Of a DNA stretch of 21,556 nt, positions 1 through 7,245 are shown piece by piece. Source of the DNA: Euryarchaeota archaeon UBA220 (lineage in GTDB: Archaea > Thermoplasmatota > Poseidoniia > Poseidoniales > Thalassarchaeaceae); the NCBI GenBank assembly GCA_002501885.1, contig DAON01000003.1, positions 1 through 21,556 on the forward strand, written 5' to 3'. How positions within the stretch are numbered: the stretch's first letter is position 1; the number at the start of each line of letters is the position of its first letter. The notes beneath the pieces are model-generated. The model saw only the letters and a program-made list of their open reading frames with translations. It was not told the origin of the DNA and ran no database searches. Position numbers and translations under genes: made by a program.

Positions 1-356
1 CTAAACACTAGTATGTCCTCAAGTTGTTCCCGGGGTAGGAACTCTGTCATTGACCTAGAGAGCATTGACTTGCCAGTCCCTGGCTCGCCGACCATGATGA
101 CATGACGGCGTTGCTCTGCGGCTTTCCTAACCACAATCGAAGCTGCTTCCTGGCCGATTACTTGGTCAACGAGTTTGTCTGGAATTGGGACTTCTTCAGT
201 AGATGTAATCTGAACACTCTCAATCCATTCTTCGATAGGAGTTTCACAAATTGGATCTTTATCCTCAGACACTCCGAAGGCTGGTCCGTCTTCCCACGAA
301 TCGAGAGCATCGGCCCCCTCATTCATCTCGTCCTGAGATTGCTCGGAATCACTCAT
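1..356 (-). CDS. lonB: Archaeal-type Lon protease (LonB), N-terminal part, cut by the window edge
   Basis: Only the first 118 codons are present; the gene continues past base 1. After an acidic, poorly conserved leader (residues 1-55) the protein reads KLVDQVIGQEAA (61-72), then KAAEQRRHV and a perfect Walker A loop GEPGTGKS (90-97), followed by PREQLEDILVF (108-118). This order is typical of archaeal LonB, the membrane-anchored ATP-dependent serine protease that degrades damaged or regulatory proteins at the inner face of the membrane. The sensor, membrane and Ser-Lys protease regions are outside the window, so catalytic residues cannot be checked. The ATG at 356 is preceded by a good Shine-Dalgarno match (GGGGGAG, 5 bases before the start). 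It lies downstream of and co-directional with the surface protein at 433-3579, with a 76-base gap that holds a hairpin. Confidence 0.9.
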   Translation of the reverse strand, partial: MSDSEQSQDEMNEGADALDSWEDGPAFGVSEDKDPICETPIEEWIESVQITSTEEVPIPDKLVDQVIGQEAASIVVRKAAEQRRHVIMVGEPGTGKSMLSRSMTEFLPREQLEDILVF

Positions 357-386
357 CTACACTCCCCCGGGGTACTCTCTGATGCT

Positions 387-406
387 CGCACCTTCTTGAA
401 GGTGCG
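387..406 (-). terminator. Hairpin between surface-protein gene and lonB
   Basis: A perfect 9-base inverted repeat, CGCACCTTC / GAAGGTGCG, separated by TT. On the minus strand it follows the stop codon of the surface protein (433-435), after a T-rich stretch, and sits about 30 bases before the lonB start. The T-rich run just after the stop resembles an archaeal oligo-T termination signal, so the pair could end the upstream transcript. No T-run follows the hairpin, so it could equally be a 5' leader element of lonB. Confidence 0.35.
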
Positions 407-432
407 TCAAACAAGACAAATCGAAAACTCGC

Positions 433-3400
433 CTATTGGCGTCGGCGAAGGTACTCTTCTCCGTAGTAGTACCACTGCTCCATGGTCCATCCCGGAGGTA
501 GTCCTTCAGGAGGTATCGGAGGCATCATTGGAGGAGGAGGAGGTATCTGGTCAGGAGTAGAAATTGGACTAGGATAGGGGATTGAGCTTTCGTCTGCCAC
601 CGATGTGTAGTCAATTGCTGAATCAGACTCAAAGCGTTGGCGCCTTAGAGAGATTGCCAGAGCCAATACCAATGCTACAGAGAGTAAAATACCGATTACA
701 ACAATGCCTGTTGAGATCCACTTACTAGCGCCAGAAACTGCATTATTATCCTCTCCTTCTTCCGACTCAGACTCGTCATCAGAGGGTTCGGTAGCAAACA
801 TCTTCAGTTGGATCTCGGTCATTCTATCGAATCCGTCTTGATCCTCGGCCGATACTGACAGAGTTACATAATCGCCAATTCCAAGGCCATTACCACTGGA
901 AGGGTTAACGATGAATGGGCCCATATTATATGACACTCCAGACGAATGGCAGATTCCAGTTATTGAATTACATACAGACCAAGTAACTCTGATGTCATTG
1001 AGTTCTAGAGGCCCAACATTATCGACCATCACGGTTGGATTAGTGCCATAATCAGTAGTGTCGAAAGAGGCAACCAGATCATCGTCCCAGAGTAATGGTA
1101 GATTGTCAATAACCGTTACTGTGATTGCATAGGCGTTTGCATCGCCGTGCCGATCCTCGAGCATTATTGTGACTACTTCGGTTCCTGCATCTGGCCATTC
1201 CATGGTCAGAATACCAGTTATCTGGTTTAGTTGAGCCGCCCCTGGGACAAATGTACTTACAGAAGGCCAAATCTCTACATCGGGGTCGTCTATATCGGTC
1301 ATCCTGTCTAATAGTTCCAGAGTGATTCTCTCTCCCATTTCGACAGTAAACTCTTCGATTCCATCCATATCCAATCGGGGTGCATCGTTGACATTTAGCA
1401 CATGGAAGACTATGACAGTATCAGAGGTCTTGGAACCATCACTAGCCCTAATCCCTAACTCAACCATTCCAGTAGAGTCGTCATCGAGTGAGTTTACTGA
1501 GAGAGAGTGCCCGGAAATACTCGCTTCAACTAGGGATTCGTCAGAATTAGAAATCATCTCAAGAGTAAGTCCTGACGCCGGAATTGGATTGCCGGCATCG
1601 TCTGTATCGGACAAGAAGCCAGTGAGGCTGATGCTGGCAGAACCGCCCTCATTGAACGACTGGGGAGGAATTGGGGCCCACCTAGGGGCTCCATTTTCGA
1701 CTACATTGAACATCAACATCCCAGAGTTGGTATCGTCGCCATCGTTGATTGTGACGAAAATTCCCTGAGGAATCGGGTTTCCTTCACTGTCTCTGACGAC
1801 CTTATCGAAGTTAACAACTACTTCCAAAGTAGAGGAATCCCACTCAATGAATTCGGGAGAATTGCTGTCAATCATCAGCATTGAAAGAGGAGTTTCTGCA
1901 TCATGTACTCGATCAATCAGAGAAATTCGCTCATCACTCTCGACCTTTACTGTCGGCATACCTGCATACTGTGGGTAGTCTCCGTTGAGAACCACAGGGA
2001 GTGCATTTTGTAGTTCGAAAGCCTCATCCGAAATTAGCCAATCTCCATGCTGTCCTCCAGAATCAGTCCATCTGATTCTGAGGTCGTAGAGTCCGACATC
2101 GGCATTGAAGGGCGCGTGTATGGTTTGCAAGTAGCGGGCATTTCCACCACTCCCCACTAAATCAGAGGATGTAATCCAGGTGTCGTCCCAGAAATCAGTT
2201 CCCGAAAGTGCGTAATGCATTGTAGGAATCATAGTCGTCATGTCATCGACCAAGTCATTGGAAAGAGCAGTGCTTTCAAACTGGATAGTATCTCCTCTTT
2301 CTATAGAAATTGAGCCTACTGCAGTCGGCTGGTTGGCCACGGGAGCCATGTCATGAAGTGCGTTTGTGTCTGCATAATTGTTGGATGCTACTCGATCTCC
2401 GGACAATCCCGAGATTCTAGCTCTGAAAGTAGTGGTTCCGGATGCATATGTGTCAATGCTAGAAGTATCAAACTGGATGTTTAGGGACTGAGAGGACCCA
2501 CTTTGAATAGGCTGAATGGAGGCTCCTCCAATGTAATTCTCGTTCAGACCTACTAGTTCATAGATTGAGATTTCTCCTCCGTCAGTGTACGAGTCAACTC
2601 CGTTGTTGGTTACTTCTACCGAAACATCTAGCGTGTCACCGGATACGAATCCGAGTCCACCATTTTGGTTATCGGCAGAAAGTTCTGAAACTTCGAGGTC
2701 AATTAAAGGCAACATATCGAGATCAGTTGCAGTCAGGAAGTTGTTGTAGGAAGAGTGTGGGCCATCCATCAAGGCGATAACTGGCCAGAAATTCTCAAAC
2801 TGTGTGTAGCCGCCTGCAGCTCTAACGGTATTGAGAGGTACTGTCCAACTAGTCTCAACTGGATTGTTGGGGGACATAGTGATTTGCTCAAAACCGTCTC
2901 CATTGCTGTTCAACAGCCAGTCTCTGAAGTTGTGATGTGGCCTTACTCCGTTGTCGTATGCATCTGCTCCTACCTTCTCAGTAACAGCTGCGTAAAGGTA
3001 GGCATTTACTGACGAAGTTGAGCCTAAATAAGTCGATTCCACAGTTACAGTAACTTGGTTGGTGGCACTGTTCAATGCTACAGAAAGACCCAGTGAGTAT
3101 TCGGAAGCAGCTGAACTCATACACCCTCCTGCTGAGTATTCGGCATCGTAGTAGTTCGAACCTGAAGCGCCGACCTTGTAGCAGGATCCAGACTGCGTGT
3201 CAGCAAACGAAAAGGTAGGATACCCTCCTGATGATGCCATAACATGGCTCCTTCGATTAATTGGAGAATCGGATGGCCAACCGCCTGAAGATGATTGGAA
3301 TATGGAGACGAAGGTAAAATCTTCAGGATTCGATGACTTCAGATTGTCGAGTGAGGGCGAGGCGCTGCTCATGCACGGTCCACACCAGTGCGCTCCAACA

Positions 3401-3579
3401 TATTCGCCGAATACAGGGTGGCCTGGGCTAGTTGCATACAGAGGCATCTCTCTTTGCTCCAATTCCTCCCTATCTGGCATTGATTCGTCGACGGATAGTA
3501 CGGCAGAGAATGACAAAACCACTACCAGAGCTGCCAAAGTCGATGAACGGAGTAAATCGCAGAATCTGATGTAATCCAT
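433..3579 (-). CDS. Secreted, membrane-anchored surface protein with thioredoxin-like CGPC site and Ig/cadherin-like domains
   Basis: Predicted cell-surface protein of 1048 residues. The frame is open further upstream to 3747, but the ATG at 3579 starts a clear signal peptide (basic residues, then LAALVVVLSFSAVLS, about 13-28) and has AGGGG upstream, so I use it. Residues about 50-190 look like a thioredoxin fold: GAHWCGPCM puts the redox pair at C66/C69, and GGYPTFSF looks like the cis-Pro strand. Later Cys residues (SGSCYK, GGCMSS) may form disulfides. The rest is beta-rich, with CARDB-like (VEVTNNGVDSY) and cadherin-like linkers (NDAPRLDMDG). A single membrane helix lies at about 954-977, followed by a 71-residue cytoplasmic tail with PPPPPMMPP and GWTMEQWYYYGEEYL. 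Possible roles are extracellular disulfide exchange or substrate binding; neither is proven. It is divergent from trmI. Confidence 0.85.
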   Translation of the reverse strand: MDYIRFCDLLRSSTLAALVVVLSFSAVLSVDESMPDREELEQREMPLYATSPGHPVFGEYVGAHWCGPCMSSASPSLDNLKSSNPEDFTFVSIFQSSSGGWPSDSPINRRSHVMASSGGYPTFSFADTQSGSCYKVGASGSNYYDAEYSAGGCMSSAASEYSLGLSVALNSATNQVTVTVESTYLGSTSSVNAYLYAAVTEKVGADAYDNGVRPHHNFRDWLLNSNGDGFEQITMSPNNPVETSWTVPLNTVRAAGGYTQFENFWPVIALMDGPHSSYNNFLTATDLDMLPLIDLEVSELSADNQNGGLGFVSGDTLDVSVEVTNNGVDSYTDGGEISIYELVGLNENYIGGASIQPIQSGSSQSLNIQFDTSSIDTYASGTTTFRARISGLSGDRVASNNYADTNALHDMAPVANQPTAVGSISIERGDTIQFESTALSNDLVDDMTTMIPTMHYALSGTDFWDDTWITSSDLVGSGGNARYLQTIHAPFNADVGLYDLRIRWTDSGGQHGDWLISDEAFELQNALPVVLNGDYPQYAGMPTVKVESDERISLIDRVHDAETPLSMLMIDSNSPEFIEWDSSTLEVVVNFDKVVRDSEGNPIPQGIFVTINDGDDTNSGMLMFNVVENGAPRWAPIPPQSFNEGGSASISLTGFLSDTDDAGNPIPASGLTLEMISNSDESLVEASISGHSLSVNSLDDDSTGMVELGIRASDGSKTSDTVIVFHVLNVNDAPRLDMDGIEEFTVEMGERITLELLDRMTDIDDPDVEIWPSVSTFVPGAAQLNQITGILTMEWPDAGTEVVTIMLEDRHGDANAYAITVTVIDNLPLLWDDDLVASFDTTDYGTNPTVMVDNVGPLELNDIRVTWSVCNSITGICHSSGVSYNMGPFIVNPSSGNGLGIGDYVTLSVSAEDQDGFDRMTEIQLKMFATEPSDDESESEEGEDNNAVSGASKWISTGIVVIGILLSVALVLALAISLRRQRFESDSAIDYTSVADESSIPYPSPISTPDQIPPPPPMMPPIPPEGLPPGWTMEQWYYYGEEYLRRRQ

Positions 3580-3586
3580 CGATTTG

Positions 3587-3601
3587 CCCCTATGCAGGGG
3601 C
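3587..3601 (-). promoter_or_regulatory. Small hairpin over the Shine-Dalgarno of the surface-protein gene
   Basis: GCCCC-TATGCA-GGGGC forms a 5-base-pair stem. On the minus strand its 3' arm contains the AGGGG ribosome-binding match that lies 8 bases before the ATG at 3579. Folding would hide the ribosome site, but the stem is short and I give it modest weight. Confidence 0.3.
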
Positions 3602-3637
3602 TGTATAACCGTGTTGGGTAAATGATTTGACAAAATA

Positions 3638-3655
3638 CGGCTCTTTAGAGAGCCG
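3638..3655. promoter_or_regulatory. Inverted repeat in the divergent promoter region
   Basis: CGGCTCT-TTAG-AGAGCCG is a perfect 7-base inverted repeat in the 110-base gap between the diverging surface-protein and trmI genes. Its position suits an operator or a hairpin in the leader of either transcript. A weak AT-rich TATA-like stretch (GGTATTGATTA) lies about 25-30 bases before the trmI ATG. trmI has no clear Shine-Dalgarno, so it may be transcribed leaderless. Confidence 0.35.
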
Positions 3656-3689
3656 AAGGTATTGATTACCCCCGACTCAAGCAACTTGT

Positions 3690-4502
3690 ATGGTGGACGA
3701 GGGGGGTGGGCAATGGGTCGCCCTTCGAGAGGACGATGGTAGAGCATATCTGCTTCGTCGAGTACCTGGTGAAGTCAAGGTCAAGGGGTTAGGGAGATTT
3801 GACGCTGATCAACTTCTCAGTGGCTACAGTTTTGGCGACAGGATAACTGTCGGACAGAAGTCTCTGACAGTAGTCGACCCGGCACTCCCCGAGGCGCGTC
3901 GAAATATGGCTAGAAGGGCGCAGATAATCGGTGCCAAGGATGCTGGTTTTCTGATTTCTTGGATGGGGATTGGAGTCGGGTCTCGTGTCCTCGAAGGAGG
4001 GCATGGGTCAGCTGGCCTAGCCATGCATATAGCAAATGTTCTGGGCTCCTCTGGTACTCTGATATCGGTTGAATCCCGGCCCGAGCACGCCGAGGTTGGC
4101 AAAGCGAATATGGAGCGTTTGGGAGAAGTCATTCCCGAGTTTCCCGAATGGCATTTGGTAGACGGGGATCTTAGTGATGTGGGCAATGCAGTTCGCAAAA
4201 TATGCGGCTCACTCGATGCTGCAATAATCGATGTGGCAGAGCCGTGGAGAATAGTCCCTACAATCGAGCCTTTGTTGAGAGCGGGTGGCAGGGTCGCTTG
4301 CTACTGCCCCACTACTATCCAATTAGAGAAGTCATGGGAGTCGGCTCAGAGCCAAGGATTGGTCGTAGAATGGGCCGGTGAGATGATTGAGCGGAAATGG
4401 GTCAAAGCTAGCAAGGGCGGAGTGAGGCCAGGCAACCAACCAATGGGCCATACAGCATTTCTACTGATTGCGGCAAAGATAGCCCCTCATGAGGAAGAGT
4501 GA
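3690..4502 (+). CDS. trmI: tRNA (adenine-N1)-methyltransferase, TrmI/Gcd14 family
   Basis: SAM-dependent methyltransferase expected to form m1A in the T-loop (position 57/58) of tRNA, normally as a tetramer. The 270-residue length fits the family. Visible landmarks: RRAQIIGAKDAGFL (75-88), the typical lead-in to the Rossmann domain; motif I VLEGGHGSAGL (100-110); the acidic motif VESRPEHAE; the catalytic-region IIDVAEPW (179-186, matching the family's D-L-P-E/Q-P); GGRVACYCPTTIQ (199-211); and a C-terminal RPGNQPMGHTAFL resembling the family's RP...HTGY end. Motif I is slightly unusual: GHGSAG where family members usually read GTGSGA or GVGSGA. The start chosen gives an N-terminal small beta domain of normal size and avoids overlap with the divergent gene. 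A GtrA-like gene and aspS follow on the same strand. Confidence 0.86.
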   Translation: MVDEGGGQWVALREDDGRAYLLRRVPGEVKVKGLGRFDADQLLSGYSFGDRITVGQKSLTVVDPALPEARRNMARRAQIIGAKDAGFLISWMGIGVGSRVLEGGHGSAGLAMHIANVLGSSGTLISVESRPEHAEVGKANMERLGEVIPEFPEWHLVDGDLSDVGNAVRKICGSLDAAIIDVAEPWRIVPTIEPLLRAGGRVACYCPTTIQLEKSWESAQSQGLVVEWAGEMIERKWVKASKGGVRPGNQPMGHTAFLLIAAKIAPHEEE

Positions 4503-4550
4503 GGCGATGCTCTGAGTCTAATTGGTGGCTTCAAGAAAAGGGCCACTGAT

Positions 4551-4991
4551 GTGGGTTGGAACTTCAGAGTGGTAATGAATGAATTTCTTAAATTCAACAT
4601 AGTTGGAACCTTCAATTTCTTCTTCTGTTGGGTTCTCTATGAAGTCCTCTATTGGGTCGATCTATGGCCCGCCCACACAGCTGTAGCTGCTTGGGCAGTC
4701 TCGAATGCTATTGGTAATGTTGAATCGCACTTTATGCACTACAGATTCACTTTCAAGTCTACATTTTCCTACTTCAGAAGTATGAATCGGGCCTTTTGGA
4801 CATATACAGGTCAACTAGTAGTCACAACATCATCCCACTACTTAATGGTTGAAATTCTTCTAGTGCATCACAGAATTGCTTGGTTGATTAACACATGTGT
4901 TTTTGGATTCCTCAATTTTGTTCTGATTAGATGGATTGCTTTCCCTCCTGAACTCGATAAGTCGTTTCAAGAAAGATTGGCAGATGATTGA
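4551..4991 (+). CDS. GtrA-like four-helix membrane protein
   Basis: A 146-residue integral membrane protein. Four hydrophobic segments can be read: about 16-36 (VGTFNFFFCWVLYEVLYW), 43-60, 85-106 and 112-132. The first helix, beginning FLKFNIVGTFNF, resembles the start of GtrA/DPMS-like proteins (F...G..n). The segment SNAIGNVESHFMHYRFTF matches the family's second helix with its aromatic-rich cytoplasmic end. GtrA-like proteins are thought to move lipid-linked sugars (undecaprenyl- or dolichyl-phosphate-glucose) across membranes or to assist glycosyltransferases, so a role in glycosylating surface proteins is plausible. The start is uncertain: GTG at 4551 (used here) or ATG at 4575 (M9); neither has a strong ribosome site. 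It begins 48 bases after trmI. Confidence 0.72.
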   Translation: MGWNFRVVMNEFLKFNIVGTFNFFFCWVLYEVLYWVDLWPAHTAVAAWAVSNAIGNVESHFMHYRFTFKSTFSYFRSMNRAFWTYTGQLVVTTSSHYLMVEILLVHHRIAWLINTCVFGFLNFVLIRWIAFPPELDKSFQERLADD

Positions 4992-4995
4992 TTCT

Positions 4996-5039
4996 CATGG
5001 CCCGACCATTCAAAACCCGGATGCTGTAGCCGGGCCATG
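4996..5039 (+). promoter_or_regulatory. Inverted repeat containing the aspS start codon
   Basis: CATGGCCCG at 4996-5004 is the exact reverse complement of CGGGCCATG at 5031-5039, and the last three bases are the aspS ATG. Within the loop, CCCGG (5016-5020) can instead pair with CCGGG (5030-5034), which shares bases with the outer arm, so the two stems exclude each other. This fills nearly the whole gap between the GtrA-like gene and aspS and would control access to the start codon if it folds in RNA. No Shine-Dalgarno is visible before aspS. Confidence 0.4.
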
Positions 5040-6446
5040 CGCGACAGCGGCGGATGGAAGCCCACGGCCTACCGAAGTCACACGATAGGTGATGTCACTT
5101 CAAGTGGGGCCGGAATGATTGGTGAAGAAGTCACAATCTCAGGATATGCAGAGACCGTTCGTGGCAGAGGGGCCATTTGCTTCCTGATGCTGAGAGATGG
5201 CACAGGAAGAATACAGGCCTTCCTGAAGAGAGATAATATGGATGAAACAATATTCGATTCCATTCAGTCTGCTACTCGTGAATCTACCATCCAAGTAACA
5301 GGAACTGTTGCACAGAAACGCCCACCCAAGGTGCCTGAGGGAGAGCCTTTGCCGCCACCTGAATACGAAGTTAGTGTTACTTCTGCTGCTGTTCTTGCAG
5401 ATGCCGCAACTCCTCTCCCTGTTGGAGTAACTGATGAGGTTAATGTTGGACTCGATGTCAGGCTGGACAATCGCCATCTGGACTTGAGAAGGGAGCATGT
5501 GAACGCTATGTTTCAACTTCGCAGCAAGGTTCTACAATACGGGCGTGACCACTTGATCACAGAGGGTTTCCAGGAGATTAACACACCGAAGATTATTGCT
5601 GCAGCTGCCGAAGGCGGTACCAATCTATTCCCGATGAAATACTTCGAAACTGATGCATACCTATCCCAGAGTCCTCAGTTGTACAAGCAACTTGCAGTTC
5701 TCGGCGGACTCGAGCGTGTTTTCGAGATAGGTCCTGCATTCAGGGCTGAGAAGCATGATACCTATAGACACCTCAACGAATTCATATCTTTTGATATCGA
5801 AGGTGCGTGGATGAATGATGAGGATGTCATGGGCGTCCAAGAGAGAATGATTCACTACATTTGGAGTGAGGTCGCAGCCAATGATCAAGGCCTCATTGAT
5901 GTGGTGAACGAATATCGGGCAAGTCAAGGTCAAGATCCAGTTTCCGTAGAAGTTCCGAATATCCCATTCCCGCGAATCCCATATTGTGATGCAATCGAGA
6001 TTGTCAAGGCAGGAGGCGGTGATATCGAGTGGGGAGACGACATTGAAAGTCATCATTGTGACATTATTGCAGCCGAGTACCCCGGTTTCCACTTCCTACC
6101 TCGCTGGCCAATGTCAATGAAGCCATTCTACATCCACCATAAGGAAGAAGAGAAGGGTTCGTCAGGGGGGCAATTAAGTCGTGGTTTCGATCTAAATTAT
6201 GGACGCGACGAAATGACCAGCGGTGGCCAGCGAGAGCATCGAGTCGATGTGCTCGAGCAGAATCTTCGCAACATGGGCCTTGAACCGGAAGACTTCAACT
6301 TCTACACAGATGGTTTTCGCTACGGTGCTCCCCCACATGCAGGATGGGGATTAGGTGTTGCTCGCCTTCTGATGGTTCTGACTGGAGCAGGGAATGTGCG
6401 CGAAGTCGTACTGTTCCCTCGCGATAGGAGTCGTGTGACTCCCTAG
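5037..6446 (+). CDS. aspS: Aspartyl-tRNA synthetase, archaeal type
   Basis: Class II aminoacyl-tRNA synthetase charging tRNA(Asp), and tRNA(Asn) too if non-discriminating. An OB-fold anticodon-binding domain (about 15-125, with FLMLRDGTGRIQ at 49-60) leads into LDNRHLDLRR (143-152) and the catalytic core. Core landmarks are INTPKIIAAAAEGGTNLFPM (181-200), QSPQLYKQ (211-218), motif 2 FRAEKHDTYRHLNEF (235-249), SGGQREHR and motif 3 (436-469, GWGLGVARLL and NVREVVLFPRD). The 469-residue length and lack of the bacterial GAD insertion are archaeal features. Motif 3 reads GVAR where archaeal AspRS usually has GAER; the ATP-binding Arg is kept. The Trp described near the OB-fold in discriminating Thermococcus AspRS appears to be Glu (position 39), so tRNA discrimination is uncertain. 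The ATG sits in an inverted repeat. Confidence 0.95.
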   Translation: MRDSGGWKPTAYRSHTIGDVTSSGAGMIGEEVTISGYAETVRGRGAICFLMLRDGTGRIQAFLKRDNMDETIFDSIQSATRESTIQVTGTVAQKRPPKVPEGEPLPPPEYEVSVTSAAVLADAATPLPVGVTDEVNVGLDVRLDNRHLDLRREHVNAMFQLRSKVLQYGRDHLITEGFQEINTPKIIAAAAEGGTNLFPMKYFETDAYLSQSPQLYKQLAVLGGLERVFEIGPAFRAEKHDTYRHLNEFISFDIEGAWMNDEDVMGVQERMIHYIWSEVAANDQGLIDVVNEYRASQGQDPVSVEVPNIPFPRIPYCDAIEIVKAGGGDIEWGDDIESHHCDIIAAEYPGFHFLPRWPMSMKPFYIHHKEEEKGSSGGQLSRGFDLNYGRDEMTSGGQREHRVDVLEQNLRNMGLEPEDFNFYTDGFRYGAPPHAGWGLGVARLLMVLTGAGNVREVVLFPRDRSRVTP

Positions 6447-6457
6447 GGAATAGTGAC

Positions 6458-6497
6458 CGAAAATAACGGGTATCTACGACCCCTCCGCGAAGCGGGG
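6458..6497 (+). promoter_or_regulatory. Candidate promoter and leader hairpin of the six-gene metabolic run
   Basis: The 53-base gap after aspS holds CCGAAAATAACGG, a loose match to an archaeal BRE/TATA-like element about 35 bases before the ATG at 6500. It is followed by CCTCCGC-GAA-GCGGGG (6482-6497), a hairpin with the compact GCGAAGC loop and one bulged T. The hairpin's 3' arm holds the only ribosome-site candidate (GGGG) for the first gene. The promoter call is weak; the hairpin is plain in the sequence. Confidence 0.3.
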
Positions 6498-6499
6498 AC

Positions 6500-7237
6500 A
6501 TGGTCAAGCCGACATTTGCATATTTGCTCTTGAAGGAGCATCCTTACGGTCGTGAGATGCTTCGCCAAATTCTCTCTGAAGGATTTGTTCCTTCTATCGT
6601 AATTACTGAAGACTCAGTAATTGGAGATGAGGAGCGTGAGAAGTTTCTCAAGCGTATCGAGGGCAATCCAATAGCCCCTACGATCGAGACTCAATTGGCC
6701 GAATTGGCAGTATCTGGAGTGAGTGTTCCTCATCTCGAAGTACCAATCCACAACTCCGAACAGGTGATGCCGCACATCGCAGAGATACCACTAGATCTTG
6801 TCGTATTCGGAGGCACTAGAATCATTCGCGGAGAAATCCTCGACCATCCCAAGGATGGAGTAATCAACTCACATCCCGGACTGCTTCCTGAATGTAGAGG
6901 TTCAGCTTCTCCTGCTTGGAGCGTTTACCACGATATACCAGTTGGCTCATCTACTCATTTCTGTGACAATGGGATAGACACTGGCGAGTTGCTTCTAAGG
7001 CGAGAGGTGCCTGTTAAGAGAGGTATGACATACGAGGACCTGTGCTATGAGACGCTTGTACTAGCAGGAGTCTTGATGAAGGAGGCGTTGATGGCATATG
7101 ATGAAGGAAAGTGGGATGAAATGCGCAGACCACAAGGTGAAAGCGAGCACCCTACCTTCCGCAACGCGCCGGAGGAGGTTCTCGAGGTAGTGGAGCAGAA
7201 ACTTAGAGACCAGACTTATGCGCATTATGTGGATTAG
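6500..7237 (+). CDS. Formyltransferase-fold protein (Fmt/GART-like)
   Basis: A 245-residue protein of the family that moves a formyl group from 10-formyl-tetrahydrofolate to an amine. The core INSHPGLLPECRG (122-134) and GIDTGELLL (158-166) supply the Asn-His-Asp set expected for catalysis: N123, H125 and D160. Preceding strands (DLVVFGGTRIIRGEIL, 99-114) match the Rossmann-like half. It lacks the C-terminal domain of bacterial methionyl-tRNA formyltransferase, and archaea do not formylate initiator Met-tRNA, so that function is unlikely. Sugar-amine or small-molecule N-formylation is more plausible. It is the first gene of the tightly packed run; its stop (7235-7237) overlaps the GGTGAT ribosome site of the next gene. 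Substrate unknown. Confidence 0.82.
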   Translation: MVKPTFAYLLLKEHPYGREMLRQILSEGFVPSIVITEDSVIGDEEREKFLKRIEGNPIAPTIETQLAELAVSGVSVPHLEVPIHNSEQVMPHIAEIPLDLVVFGGTRIIRGEILDHPKDGVINSHPGLLPECRGSASPAWSVYHDIPVGSSTHFCDNGIDTGELLLRREVPVKRGMTYEDLCYETLVLAGVLMKEALMAYDEGKWDEMRRPQGESEHPTFRNAPEEVLEVVEQKLRDQTYAHYVD

Positions 7238-7245
7238 GTGATTAC

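Noticed and set aside
102..560. Open frame of 152 codons on the plus strand
   Set aside because: It runs antisense across the lonB start and the C-terminus of the surface protein, both of which have clear family motifs; its own translation resembles nothing.
3580..3747. Longer N-terminus for the surface protein starting at 3747
   Set aside because: It would overlap trmI on the other strand, place 56 unconserved residues ahead of an obvious signal peptide, and ignore the ribosome site before 3579.
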